A DNA stretch of 64,000 nucleotides from Flavobacterium lindanitolerans (GTDB lineage Bacteria; Bacteroidota; Bacteroidia; Flavobacteriales; Flavobacteriaceae): contig NZ_PJND01000009.1 of the NCBI RefSeq assembly GCF_002846575.1, positions 186,001 to 250,000 on the forward strand, written 5' to 3'. Positions within the stretch are counted from its first letter, which is position 1. Every line of letters starts with the position of its first letter. A model generated the notes under the pieces. That model had not been told where the DNA came from, made no database searches, and saw nothing but the letters and a program-made list of their open reading frames with translations. Made by a program: the position numbers and the translations under genes. Below are positions 37,450 to 46,765 of the stretch, piece by piece.

Positions 37450-38322
37450 ATGTCGGGGATCTTTTATTTATTTGTTAAACTTTTAAAGCACAATAAATTG
37501 AAAAAAAGAGTTGTTGATTTAGTAGTAATCTCAGATGTGCATCTGGGTACTTTTGGTTGCCACGCTAAAGAACTCCACAATTATCTTTGCTCTATTAAGC
37601 CCAAAACCTTAATCTTAAACGGAGACATTATCGACATCTGGCAGTTCCGAAAATCGTACTTTCCAAAATCCCACCTTAAAGTAATCCGGAAAATTTTAGA
37701 CTTCACTTCAAAAGGCACCCAGGTATATTATATTACCGGAAACCATGACGAAATGCTTCGTAAATTCAGTGATTCAAAAGTGGGCAATTTTTCTATCATT
37801 GATAAGCTTGTTTTAGATTTGGATGGTGAAAAAGCATGGTTTTTTCATGGGGACGTATTTGATTCTTCCGTACACCATGCCAAGTGGATTGCCAAACTTG
37901 GCGGTATTGGTTATGACTATCTGATTCTGCTCAATCGCTTTATTAACTGGTGTCTGACTAAAATGGGCAAAGAGCCCTATTCTTTTTCAAAAAAGATAAA
38001 ATCAGGAGTTAAATCTGCTGTTAAATTCATATCGGATTTTGAATCCGCTGCTATAGACCTGGCTATTGAAAACAAATACAACTATGTTGTGTGTGGTCAT
38101 ATTCATGAACCCAAAATACTAAACCAGACAACTAAAAAAGGAAAAACAGTATATCTTAATTCCGGTGATTGGGTAGAAAATCTGACTGCTCTCGAGTACA
38201 ACAAAAAACGGTGGAAACTATACCGCCATTCCGAAAATGAGGAAATTATTGAAGAAGACTATCTCGAAATGGAGACAAAATTGAGCGAAAAACTGATGTC
38301 AAGCTTTTTTGTCATGAAATAA
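37450..38322 (+). CDS. LpxH-like metallophosphoesterase (UDP-2,3-diacylglucosamine pyrophosphatase family)
   Basis: 290 aa from ATG 37450; the open frame continues upstream across aroC but that part is shadow. Calcineurin-like motifs: VISDVHLG, NGDIIDIW, TGNHDE, FHGD, and CGHIHEP. It is close to the LpxH family, which hydrolyses UDP-2,3-diacylglucosamine in lipid A synthesis, but flavobacteria often carry more than one paralogue. An N-terminal short hydrophobic segment (SGIFYLFVKLL) may associate it with the membrane. Confidence 0.75.
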   Translation: MSGIFYLFVKLLKHNKLKKRVVDLVVISDVHLGTFGCHAKELHNYLCSIKPKTLILNGDIIDIWQFRKSYFPKSHLKVIRKILDFTSKGTQVYYITGNHDEMLRKFSDSKVGNFSIIDKLVLDLDGEKAWFFHGDVFDSSVHHAKWIAKLGGIGYDYLILLNRFINWCLTKMGKEPYSFSKKIKSGVKSAVKFISDFESAAIDLAIENKYNYVVCGHIHEPKILNQTTKKGKTVYLNSGDWVENLTALEYNKKRWKLYRHSENEEIIEEDYLEMETKLSEKLMSSFFVMK

Positions 38323-38463
38323 ACCATTAAAAACGGTCTTATTTTTCCTTTGATTATCAACAATTTATAAAATTTGTAAACTTTTTTGTGTTATATTATT
38401 CACAAATTAACGTTTTTTGGCAATATTATTGCTACCTTGTATAAAACTCTAAATTAAAATTTT

Positions 38464-38952
38464 ATGAAAAAATTATTTTTATCAGCTTTTATGCTAGCGG
38501 GAATGGCATTCAGTATGCAAGCCCAGGAAATTTCAAAAAATGCATTGGGATTACGTCTTGGTGACAATGACGGTTTTGGTGGTGAGATTTCTTATCAAAG
38601 AGGTTTATCAAGCAACAATCGTTTGGAAGTAGACTTAGGCTGGAGAGATAGCAACCACGTTGATGCTATCAAGTTGACAGGTCTTTACCAATGGGTATGG
38701 AACATTGAAGGAGGCTTCAACTGGTACGCTGGTGTTGGTGGAGGTCTTGGTACATGGAGCTATGACTACAGAGGAGCTGATGACAGCGGTACATTCTTCT
38801 TTGCTGCCGGTGATATAGGTATTGAGTATAAATTTGATATTCCTTTGATGCTGTCTTTAGATTTCAGACCTGAGTTTTATTTCAACCACGATGATTTCAG
38901 AGATGATAGTTTCGGACCAGACATCGCATTGGGTATCCGTTATACATTCTAA
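38464..38952 (+). CDS. Small outer-membrane beta-barrel protein
   Basis: 162 aa with a signal peptide (ending SMQAQ). Mature strands such as GFGGEISYQRGLS, RLEVDLGWRDS, FNWYAGVGGGLGTW, IGIEYKFDIP and LDFRPEFYF, plus a final GIRYTF with terminal Phe, fit an eight-stranded barrel of the OmpA/OmpX type. I know of no assigned function. The terminator at 38974 follows. Confidence 0.75.
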   Translation: MKKLFLSAFMLAGMAFSMQAQEISKNALGLRLGDNDGFGGEISYQRGLSSNNRLEVDLGWRDSNHVDAIKLTGLYQWVWNIEGGFNWYAGVGGGLGTWSYDYRGADDSGTFFFAAGDIGIEYKFDIPLMLSLDFRPEFYFNHDDFRDDSFGPDIALGIRYTF

Positions 38953-38973
38953 AAACAGATATAGTTATAAAAG

Positions 38974-38999
38974 AAACATCCCGAATATTCGGGATGTTT
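38974..38999. terminator. Bidirectional terminator
   Basis: Palindrome with core ACATCCCGAATATTCGGGATGT followed by a T run on the plus strand, between the convergent barrel gene and PrcB-like gene. Confidence 0.88.
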
Positions 39000-39002
39000 T
39001 TT

Positions 39003-39455
39003 TTATTGAAATATGATTTCTTTAGTGGAATTGATTTTGACAATTGTAAAAGGATTTGTCAAAGCCATGGTAACAATATCACCGGAACCGGGACTGGTTT
39101 CCTGCACATCTACATATATCTTCTCTCCTTTTTCTGTCACATTTTTGACTTTAATTGCATAACCGCCCGTATTTCTTTGTCCCATAAATAAAGCGACGAT
39201 TCTTTCTTTTGTAAAATCAACTTTTGGCACCTGAGTATCATTAATAGTCTCATATAGTTTTTCTAACGAAGCCTTATCTTTAATAACTTCATACGATTTT
39301 GCCTCTTTTCCCTGATAGGCAGATTCACTTAAAATTTGATATAGGGCTGTTTGTTGCTTCTTGTTCACATTTTCAGGTTTTTGTTCAGTGGCTTTTTTAG
39401 TACTGCCGCAACAAAACAGCAGACAAACTAAAGGCATCAGGATTAGTTTTTTCAT
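39003..39455 (-). CDS. PrcB-like lipoprotein
   Basis: 150 aa with a lipobox (LVCLLFCCGSTKK). Residues 85-145 (ERIVALFMGQRNTGGYAIKV, YVDVQETSPGSGDIVT, NPFTIVKI) match the C-terminal domain named after PrcB, a protein of the Treponema dentilisin complex. It is cotranscribed with bshA, 2 nt upstream of it, but no biochemical link is known. Confidence 0.75.
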   Translation of the reverse strand: MKKLILMPLVCLLFCCGSTKKATEQKPENVNKKQQTALYQILSESAYQGKEAKSYEVIKDKASLEKLYETINDTQVPKVDFTKERIVALFMGQRNTGGYAIKVKNVTEKGEKIYVDVQETSPGSGDIVTMALTNPFTIVKINSTKEIIFQ

Positions 39456-39457
39456 AA

Positions 39458-40588
39458 TTACTTGTTTTTTAATGCCTTTTCATAAATGGCTTCATATAAA
39501 GGCATGATGTTTAGGATATCAAACTGTTTTGCCACATTCAGGGCATTTTGTTTAAATTTACTCAATTCTTCATCATCTTCCAAAATTGCCAGTGCATTTT
39601 TTGCCATATCGTCAACATCTCCTACATCGCTGAGATATCCGGATATTCCGTTAAAGTTAACTTCCGGAAGTCCGCCAGAATTACTTGAAATAACCGGAAC
39701 GCCACAAGCCATTGCCTCCAATGCTGCCAAACCAAAACTTTCTGTTTCGGACGGAAGCAGGAATAAATCCGTATAACATAATATTTTATCAATATCGTTA
39801 CTGTTTCCAAAGAAGATTACCTTATCGCTGATTCCTAACTCTTCACAAAGAATTTCTGCTTTTTCCTTTTCCGGACCTTCACCTACCATCATCAGTTTGG
39901 CCGGTATTTTCTTTTGAATTTTATCAAAAACTTTTACGACATCAGGAATTCTCTTAATCGCTCTGAAATTACTGATATGTGTTATGATTCTTTCCTCTTT
40001 TGAAGCCATCAAAGCTCTTTGACAAGGTGCATTTTCATCAAGTCGCGGTTTGTTGATTTCTATAAAATTCGGAATGACTTCGATGTCTTTTTTAATATCA
40101 AAAAGTTTGTATGTCTCGTCTTTCAGACTCTGCGAAACCGAGGTAACTATATCAGACTTGTTAATACTGAAAGTCACGGCAGGTTTATAAAAAGGATGGC
40201 TCCCTACCAAGGTAATGTCTGTTCCGTGAAGTGTTGTCACCATTGGTATTTTGATTCCTTCATGTTTCAACATCTGTTTAGCCATATATCCTGCATAAGC
40301 ATGAGGAATGGCATAATGAACATGGAGCAGTTCTATTTTATGCAGTTTTACCATATCAACCAACTTACTGGAAAGGGCCAATTCATAAGGTTGGAAATGA
40401 AATAGCGGATACTCCGGAACGTTGACTTCGTGGTAATGAACATTAGGATTAAGAAGTGCCAATCTCACCGGTTGACTATAGGTGATAAAATGTATTTCGT
40501 GTCCTCTTCTGGCCAGTTCAAGACCTAGTTCTGTGGCGACTACGCCGCTACCACCAAAGGTTGGATAGCAAACAATTGCAATTTTCAT
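39458..40588 (-). CDS. bshA: N-acetyl-alpha-D-glucosaminyl L-malate synthase
   Basis: 376 aa GT4 glycosyltransferase. Conserved: CYPTFGGSGVVATELGLELA at the start, HVHYAIPHAYAGYMAKQ, TTLHGTDITLVGSHPFY, ISNFRAIKRI, and FLLPSETESFGLAALEAM near 290. It joins UDP-GlcNAc and L-malate, the first step of bacillithiol synthesis, so this organism probably uses bacillithiol. The other bsh genes are elsewhere. Confidence 0.93.
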   Translation of the reverse strand: MKIAIVCYPTFGGSGVVATELGLELARRGHEIHFITYSQPVRLALLNPNVHYHEVNVPEYPLFHFQPYELALSSKLVDMVKLHKIELLHVHYAIPHAYAGYMAKQMLKHEGIKIPMVTTLHGTDITLVGSHPFYKPAVTFSINKSDIVTSVSQSLKDETYKLFDIKKDIEVIPNFIEINKPRLDENAPCQRALMASKEERIITHISNFRAIKRIPDVVKVFDKIQKKIPAKLMMVGEGPEKEKAEILCEELGISDKVIFFGNSNDIDKILCYTDLFLLPSETESFGLAALEAMACGVPVISSNSGGLPEVNFNGISGYLSDVGDVDDMAKNALAILEDDEELSKFKQNALNVAKQFDILNIMPLYEAIYEKALKNK

Positions 40589-40862
40589 AATTACTCCTAA
40601 AATGAGTAACGAAAATACTCAAAAAAGTAAGGCAAAACTGAATTTCCATTAAAATTAACGCTTATACAATCTTTAGTGCAAGTGGTCTGTTTTTATAGAA
40701 ATTCATCTTTAATTTATTATAAAAATTAGGTAAAATATATCTTTTGGGTAAAATGATACGCAACCTATTTGAATCCTCAGCATCTCATTAATGTAATGTA
40801 TATCTGGCTGAAAAAGATACCGGACATATCTTTTAAGGCAAGGTTTGTTTTAGTTTTAATCA
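40589..40862. other. Intergenic gap upstream of bshA
   Basis: No ORF or repeat of note. A short inverted pair TTACTC / GAGTAA lies next to the bshA start at about 40591-40609 and could be a hairpin or operator in its leader; that is only a suggestion. Confidence 0.4.
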
Positions 40863-40895
40863 AAAAAGCCAATCTCTAAACAAGATTGGCTTTTT
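40863..40895 (-). terminator. Terminator of the nine-gene operon
   Basis: Stem AAAAAGCCAATCT / AGATTGGCTTTTT with a 7-nt loop, just after the DUF1801 stop at 40909. It is the only clear hairpin terminator downstream of the run starting at 50326. Confidence 0.85.
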
Positions 40896-40908
40896 ATTTA
40901 TGTAGTCT

Positions 40909-41364
40909 TTATTTTCTAAATGCTCCTTCGTACATCTCAATCCATTTTTCAGGTGATATTTTTCCAAACAGTTCCCCTAGCAGCTCATAAGGAATCTGGT
41001 CCATTTTTTTAAAACGGATGCAGCTTTTTCCCATATCAAGTTTAAGTTTAGAATGTTTTGGATATTCATTCACAAACCAATCTAGCAATTTTGGGTCGGC
41101 ATAAATTCCCATATGATATAATGCTATAAAGTTTTTCTGCGAAGCAAGGCTTAAAAAAGGTAATGGAATTTCAGGATTGCAATGGTAGCCACCAGGATAT
41201 AATGAAAATGGTACACAATAACAAAGCATACCATAGTTTATATTCTCTTCAAAACCTTTGGGAAGCTGTTCCAGAATACTATTTCTTAATTTGTTCATAG
41301 CTTCTTTCCTTTCTTCAGGAAGACTATCTAAATATTCTTGTGGGTTTTTAGCCGTTGACTGCAT
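40909..41364 (-). CDS. DUF1801 (YdhG-like) protein
   Basis: 151 aa, cytosolic. NPQEYLDSLPEERKEAMNKLR, then ENINYGMLCYCVPF, FIALYHMGIY and MGKSCIRFKKMDQIP match the DUF1801 fold, which resembles frataxin-like and iron-chaperone-like proteins. The function is not established. It is the last gene of the run, 25 nt after the GH3 fusion. Confidence 0.8.
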   Translation of the reverse strand: MQSTAKNPQEYLDSLPEERKEAMNKLRNSILEQLPKGFEENINYGMLCYCVPFSLYPGGYHCNPEIPLPFLSLASQKNFIALYHMGIYADPKLLDWFVNEYPKHSKLKLDMGKSCIRFKKMDQIPYELLGELFGKISPEKWIEMYEGAFRK

Positions 41365-41389
41365 GATGTTGTTTTAATTGATTAGGCTC

Positions 41390-44299
41390 CTAATTTTCTA
41401 TTGCATCATAAATTACTTTCTGGATATTCTCACGTACATTTTCTTTTGACAAAGTATTCGGTGCATTGGAATCCGGATAGGTTCTGTTGGAAAGGAAAAT
41501 ATAAATAAGCTCTTCTTCCGGATCAGCCCAGGCCATCGTTCCGGTAAATCCTGTATGCCCAAAGCTTGATTTAGAAGTACAGCCACATGTTGGGCCAGTT
41601 GTTCCTGGCAATTGCTGTTTGTCAAAACCTAATGCTCTTCTATTTCCTTCCTTGCAATAATAACAAGTATTAAAAGCGTCAAAAGTAGCTGGGCTAAAAA
41701 ACTGTATGCCGCCATAATTTCCTTTTTGGAGATACATCTGCATAATTTTAGCCAAATCTATTGAATTGGAAAAAACTCCTGCATGGCCACCCACTCCATC
41801 CTGCATGGCTGCCGCCATATCATGCACATAACCCTGAATGGTCTGATATCTGAAATATTTATCTTCTTCCGTAGGTGGTATAACGCTCATGTCGAATTTT
41901 CTCAACGGATTATAGGTCGTACTATTCGCTCCTAATTTCTTATAAAAATTCTCTTCAGACAGTACATCCAGTTTTTTTCCGGTTTCTTTTTCAAGATACT
42001 CTTTCAGAATTATAAAAGTAAAGTCGCTGTATTTGTATTCTTTTTTTGGCAGTAACTTACTCTCGGCAATTTTCTTAATGATAGTATCCTTATAATCGTT
42101 TCTTAGGAACAGATTTTCTGCTACCTGTAATGAAAATTCAGGTGTCAATGTATTTTTATAATACTTATCACTAGGTTTTTTATCTGCATTTAGCGTAGCC
42201 TGATAGAACGGAATCCACGGCTGGAGTCTGGCATAATGCGATAGCAATTCCTTAAATGTGATATTCTTTTTGTCCGTATTTTCAAAAGCAGGAAGCATCG
42301 TTCCTAACCTGGTATCAAGAGTAATTTTTTTCTGGTCGTAAAGTTGCATTACATCCGGTAATGTAGACACAATTTTTGTTAGAGAGGCCACATCATATAT
42401 ATCCGAGTTTTTGACCTTTACTTCATTTTTATAATCGTGGTAGCCATAGGATTTCTGGAAAACGACTTTTCCTTTTCTTGCTACCAATACCTGAATTCCC
42501 GGTGTCATTTGCCTTTCGATAGCATTATTAGCAATAAGGTCAATTCTCGCCAGTGCTTTTGAACTCATACCGACATTTTCTGCAGCCGTAAATCCAAGAC
42601 GATTGAGTTTTTTTGTTTTTAAACCGTCGTTAACCTTAAAGGTCGTTCCGATGGAAACCGGCAATTTTCCTTTCGCATCGATTGCTCCAAAAATAAGCTG
42701 ACCCGAAACATTCTGTGCGACATCGCTATTCTGATAAGAAACTACCAATCCTTCAATATCACCGAATGAATTGATAGGTATAAGAGAATAAGGTTTTGTA
42801 AAAATATCAAGGATAACCTTATTATTCTTTGCTATTTCCTGGATTTTGACCAATTCGTCTACCGTAAAATCATGTTTTTTCCAGGCCCCATCCGCTTTAT
42901 GATATCCAATTATGACCGTTGTATATTTTTTCAGGTCATCAATCAGCAGATGCAAACTGTCATTGGAAACTTCGGTTACTTCAGTGTACTGCCTTAATGT
43001 GTTCAGGAAAGAAGTATTCGTATCGTCACCCAGTTTTACATAGGCAATCTTTTCATTAGCTACATCTTTAATTGGCAGAATTTCATTTTCGTTCTTTAAA
43101 ACCGTTACCGCATTTTCATACAATTGATATTGCAAGGCTTGTGCATCAGCATTATTCAGGTCATCATAGATATACGGAATCTCAACCGGTTTGTAATTAT
43201 TCAATCCGGCAAGATATTTATATCTTAATATTTTTTTTACTGATTGCTCCAGTCTTTTTTCAGAAATGACAGTATCCTGAATGGCTACACAAATTTTTTC
43301 TAAAGCTAAAGGAACGTTCTCGGCAAAAAGCAAAATATCATTTCCAGCCTTAAAAGCTTCCAGGTCAATATCTCCCGGTTGCTTAAAATTTGTTGCTCCT
43401 TTCATATTCAATGCATCAGTAAAAATAAGCCCTTTGAAATGAAGCTCGTTCTGCAGGACATTAGTTACTACATTATAAGAAAGTGATGTTGGGTAATTTT
43501 CTTTCGGTTCAAGACTTGGAACGTTCAGGTGTGCCACCATAACGCTGGCAAGGCCTTCACGGAACAATTTTTTATATGGATAAAATTCAATATCGTTAAT
43601 TCGCTGTTTGGTGAAATTCAGCATTGGTAGCGTATGGTGCGAATCGGTTTCCGTATCACCATGTCCCGGAAAGTGTTTTCCTGTTGCAAAAACACCCTGG
43701 TTTTGAATTCCTTTCATCAAAGCCAATGCTCTTTCGGTTACATTCATCTTGTCTTCACCGAAGGAACGGTTACCAATAATCGGATTTTTAGGATTGGTAT
43801 TAATATCCAAAACCGGCGCAAAATTGAACTGAACGCCCATTCGTCTGCTCTGCTGTCCGTATTTTTCACCCACTTTTTCAATCAGTTTCATATCCTGAAT
43901 AGCTCCAAGCGTCATATTCCACGGATAGCGGATGACCGAATCCAAGCGCATTGCCAATCCCCATTCGGCATCAATTCCAATAAAAAGAGGTACTTTTGAT
44001 TTTGATTGGAAACGATTGGTTAGTCTTGCCTGACGTACAGGTCCACCCTGAAAGAAAATTACTCCTCCAATATGTTGTTCCCTGATAAGTTTGTCAATTG
44101 CATTAAAATGCACACTGTCTTTATTGGAATAGGCAGCAACCATAAAAAGCTGCCCTATTCTTTCCTGCAATGTCATTTTATTATAGATGCTGTCGACCCA
44201 GATTGTTTCTTTGGTTCTATCTAAAACTAATTTAGGCTCACGAAGCTGCGAAAAGGCAATCTGACTGATGAACAGTAGTGCTATAACAAAATATCTCAT
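41390..44299 (-). CDS. GH3 beta-N-acetylglucosaminidase fused to a serine hydrolase
   Basis: 969 aa with a signal peptide. Residues about 30-360 form a GH3 barrel: IGIDAEWG, GKHFPGHGDTETDSHHTLP (NagZ-like His general acid/base) and FTDALNMKGA (Asp nucleophile). A GH3 C-terminal-like domain runs to about 570. The last 390 residues are a beta-lactamase/PBP-fold hydrolase with VASLTKIV (SxxK), the YSDF motif (YxN-like) and FGHTGFTGT (HxGxxG). The combination suggests one protein cutting both GlcNAc linkages and peptide or ester bonds in murein or muropeptides. Such fusions exist in other Bacteroidota. Confidence 0.88.
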   Translation of the reverse strand: MRYFVIALLFISQIAFSQLREPKLVLDRTKETIWVDSIYNKMTLQERIGQLFMVAAYSNKDSVHFNAIDKLIREQHIGGVIFFQGGPVRQARLTNRFQSKSKVPLFIGIDAEWGLAMRLDSVIRYPWNMTLGAIQDMKLIEKVGEKYGQQSRRMGVQFNFAPVLDINTNPKNPIIGNRSFGEDKMNVTERALALMKGIQNQGVFATGKHFPGHGDTETDSHHTLPMLNFTKQRINDIEFYPYKKLFREGLASVMVAHLNVPSLEPKENYPTSLSYNVVTNVLQNELHFKGLIFTDALNMKGATNFKQPGDIDLEAFKAGNDILLFAENVPLALEKICVAIQDTVISEKRLEQSVKKILRYKYLAGLNNYKPVEIPYIYDDLNNADAQALQYQLYENAVTVLKNENEILPIKDVANEKIAYVKLGDDTNTSFLNTLRQYTEVTEVSNDSLHLLIDDLKKYTTVIIGYHKADGAWKKHDFTVDELVKIQEIAKNNKVILDIFTKPYSLIPINSFGDIEGLVVSYQNSDVAQNVSGQLIFGAIDAKGKLPVSIGTTFKVNDGLKTKKLNRLGFTAAENVGMSSKALARIDLIANNAIERQMTPGIQVLVARKGKVVFQKSYGYHDYKNEVKVKNSDIYDVASLTKIVSTLPDVMQLYDQKKITLDTRLGTMLPAFENTDKKNITFKELLSHYARLQPWIPFYQATLNADKKPSDKYYKNTLTPEFSLQVAENLFLRNDYKDTIIKKIAESKLLPKKEYKYSDFTFIILKEYLEKETGKKLDVLSEENFYKKLGANSTTYNPLRKFDMSVIPPTEEDKYFRYQTIQGYVHDMAAAMQDGVGGHAGVFSNSIDLAKIMQMYLQKGNYGGIQFFSPATFDAFNTCYYCKEGNRRALGFDKQQLPGTTGPTCGCTSKSSFGHTGFTGTMAWADPEEELIYIFLSNRTYPDSNAPNTLSKENVRENIQKVIYDAIEN

Positions 44300-44315
44300 T
44301 CAAGTAAAATTTGGT

Positions 44316-44798
44316 TTAGAAAAAACGGCTATGCCAGCTTTCACGTGCTGGTACTTCCCAATATTCGTGCCATTCTCCAATAGTGTTAACGAGATTATTG
44401 AAAACAATTGTGTTTGCAGAAACGGCCTTTTCCTTGGCCATTTTTTTAAATTCGATTAATGGTTTGTGGGCAATGTGTTCACCAAGTTTGAATGTAACAT
44501 TCATCTTGTCCAATAAATCGACATTGTATTTTTTCTCCAGCTCCTGTATAAACTGTACGGAACTATCTATAGAACAACCTGTTGCAGATTGCACTTCCTG
44601 ATTTACGGCTAAAATGATAAATCTGTTGTATTGCAGCAAATAAGATGCTTCAAGACCCGTTCCGTGGGCCGCCCAATTTTCAACAAATGCTTTAAGGTCT
44701 GATTCAATTTCAGCCATTTCATCATCTGTGAATTTTCTATTGGATTGGTATATCCAGATTCTTGATTCATCTGGCATATTTTCAAAAGGAATGTACAT
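44316..44798 (-). CDS. Conserved protein often mislabelled 'ABC transporter ATPase'
   Basis: 160 aa, cytosolic. The start MYIPFENMPDESRIWIYQSNRK and the end GEWHEYWEVPARESWHSRFF are typical of a flavobacterial family that I recall carrying the ABC-ATPase name in databases. No Walker A (GxxxxGK[ST]), ABC signature or Walker B is present, so that name is not supported. It sits 16 nt upstream of the GH3 fusion and 5 nt after the previous gene. Confidence 0.75.
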   Translation of the reverse strand: MYIPFENMPDESRIWIYQSNRKFTDDEMAEIESDLKAFVENWAAHGTGLEASYLLQYNRFIILAVNQEVQSATGCSIDSSVQFIQELEKKYNVDLLDKMNVTFKLGEHIAHKPLIEFKKMAKEKAVSANTIVFNNLVNTIGEWHEYWEVPARESWHSRFF

Positions 44799-44803
44799 GG
44801 TTG

Positions 44804-45412
44804 TTATATTTTTTTAATGCCCTGGATTACTTTGTAGTATCTGAAATCCTTGGCTTTTGCATCATAAAATTCTTGTTCCCAGTATTGTACGGAAACTTTG
44901 TCGTTTTTCTTGAGTTTGTTCTCTATGAAGAGATTAGAGTCTTCAAAGAATGTCAATACCAAAAAAGTATAGTTCCTGCCAGAATTATCCTTGACAATTA
45001 CGGTAAGGAATTGCTCCGGTTTTATTTCTATAATCTTTCCTTCAAGGGTAAGAGCCGGTATTTCTTCTATTTCTTCTCCGGATTCCGATTCCATATCGGC
45101 AAACATCATCAATACATCCGGACAAACACTTGCCATTTTAATCCCCACATCACCCCCTAATTTTTCCATAGCTCCTTCTGCTTCCATAACATTTCCGTAT
45201 TTGGCAGTTACTTCCTTTTCATGGCTGGAAAAACTTGAAATAATACACAGTCCTAATTGCATTTGTACCTTTTCAGAAGCTGCATCTTTCAGCATATCCT
45301 TTTTTTCGTTAGCACAGGAACAAACTTCTTTTGTTATCACATCAAGAATATCCTGACTTTTAGCGTTCAAACAGAATAATGATAGTACAAATACAAATAA
45401 TGATTTTTTCAT
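44804..45412 (-). CDS. Hypothetical exported protein
   Basis: 202 aa with a signal peptide (LFVFVLSLFCLNAKSQ). An N-terminal helical part has ITKEVCSCANEKK, a short Cys pair, and the C-terminal part is a beta-rich OB-like segment (LEGKIIEIKPEQFLTVIVKDNSG, KKNDKVSVQYWEQEF). No family is recognised with confidence. It is embedded in the nine-gene run. Confidence 0.6.
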   Translation of the reverse strand: MKKSLFVFVLSLFCLNAKSQDILDVITKEVCSCANEKKDMLKDAASEKVQMQLGLCIISSFSSHEKEVTAKYGNVMEAEGAMEKLGGDVGIKMASVCPDVLMMFADMESESGEEIEEIPALTLEGKIIEIKPEQFLTVIVKDNSGRNYTFLVLTFFEDSNLFIENKLKKNDKVSVQYWEQEFYDAKAKDFRYYKVIQGIKKI

Positions 45413-45443
45413 GAGGGAATTAATTTCTTCAGTTTATAGCTTC

Positions 45444-46235
45444 TTACAGGTCTTTGGCATTCGCTATCAATTCTGCAACATCCATCACTTTTATTTCGGC
45501 TTCTTTCTCTTTGTTTTTTACACCGTCGGTAAGCATTGTATTGCAAAACGGACAACCTGCAGCAATAATCTGAGGAGCTGTTTCCAGAGCATCTTCTGTA
45601 CGCTCGATATTTACTTCTTTATTTCCAGGCTCTGCATCTTTGAACATTTGCGCGCCACCGGCACCACAACATAATCCGTTTGCTCTTGAGCGTTTCATTT
45701 CAACAAGCTCAACATCCAGCTTTTGTATTAGTTCTCTTGGTGCTTCATAAATTTTATTAGCCCTACCAAGATAGCAAGGGTCATGGAAAGTAATTCTTTT
45801 TCCTTTGAACTGACCACCTTCAATAGTAAGTCTGCCTTCATCCAAAAGAGATTTTAAGAACTGAGTATGGTGTACAACTTCATAAGTGCCACCCAATTCC
45901 GGATATTCATTCTTTAACGTATTGAAACAATGCGGACAAGCCGTTACTATCTTTTTTGCCTCATAAGCATTCAGTACTTCAATGTTCATCATGGCCTGCA
46001 TCTGGAACAAAAATTCATTTCCGGCTCTTTTTGCAGGGTCACCTGTACAGCTTTCTTCCGTACCAAGTACTGCAAACGAAACACCTGCCCTGTTCAGAAT
46101 CCTGACAAAAGCTTTGGTTATTTTTTTTGCTCTATCGTCAAAGCTTCCGGCACAACCTACCCAGAAGAGTACTTCCGGTTGTTTTCCCTGAGCTAACATT
46201 TCGGCCATTGTAGGCACTGATAAAACTTCTGACAT
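45444..46235 (-). CDS. (Fe-S)-binding CCG-domain protein (heterodisulfide reductase-like)
   Basis: 263 aa. It has two cysteine-rich CCG domains: ESCTGDPAKRAG with TACPHCFNTLKNEYP, then HDPCYLGRANKIYEAPRE with GLCCGAGGAQMF. These domains bind a noncubane [4Fe-4S] cluster or zinc in HdrB, GlpC and LutA. It is the likely catalytic partner of the membrane Fe-S protein at 46766, forming a quinone- or thiol-linked electron transfer unit. No donor or acceptor is known. Confidence 0.85.
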   Translation of the reverse strand: MSEVLSVPTMAEMLAQGKQPEVLFWVGCAGSFDDRAKKITKAFVRILNRAGVSFAVLGTEESCTGDPAKRAGNEFLFQMQAMMNIEVLNAYEAKKIVTACPHCFNTLKNEYPELGGTYEVVHHTQFLKSLLDEGRLTIEGGQFKGKRITFHDPCYLGRANKIYEAPRELIQKLDVELVEMKRSRANGLCCGAGGAQMFKDAEPGNKEVNIERTEDALETAPQIIAAGCPFCNTMLTDGVKNKEKEAEIKVMDVAELIANAKDL

Positions 46236-46272
46236 ATTTTATATTGTTTCGTTGTGGGCTAATTCTACCCTG

Positions 46273-46719
46273 TTATTCGTGTTTTCCGTCATCAAAAACC
46301 TGTATGGTTACTTCCTTCTCAACAAGATCTGTAAATTTTCCACGGTAGCGGGTTGCCTTTACCAAATGATTGTCAATCCAATGGTAGTTTCCGCCACGCG
46401 GTTTCCCCATAACCATTCCATGATATTTAAATCCGTGAATTTTTAACCATTGTTCCGTAATCTCACGATGGGCTTCGGTTCTTGAGGTAAAAAAGAAAAT
46501 GATATGTCCTTCGTCATACCATCTGTTCAATGTAGCTAGTGCGTCAGGATAGACGGCTGCCGTTAACATTCTTTCGGGTTGTTCGTTTGGAATATCATCA
46601 CAAATTGTCCCGTCAATGTCAATAAGGTAGTTTTTAATTCCTTCCGGCAATATCGGGCTAATCTGCTCTCCGTTTTCGGTAGCCGATACCAGGTTTTTAT
46701 CAATATCTTCTGTCTTCAT
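46273..46719 (-). CDS. HAD-superfamily phosphatase-like protein
   Basis: 148 aa. Motif I is LIDIDGTICDD, motif II is FFFTSRTEAHR, and a late VFDDGKHE follows GKPRGGNYHWIDNH. The overall layout fits a small HAD phosphatase of the LNS2/nucleotidase sort. Relatives are sometimes called phosphoheptose isomerase, for which I see no SIS motif. The substrate is unknown. It lies between the two Fe-S protein genes. Confidence 0.75.
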   Translation of the reverse strand: MKTEDIDKNLVSATENGEQISPILPEGIKNYLIDIDGTICDDIPNEQPERMLTAAVYPDALATLNRWYDEGHIIFFFTSRTEAHREITEQWLKIHGFKYHGMVMGKPRGGNYHWIDNHLVKATRYRGKFTDLVEKEVTIQVFDDGKHE

Positions 46720-46765
46720 TGCAATCCTAGTTAATTCATGGAAGATTATTCAAATATTTTACCTA

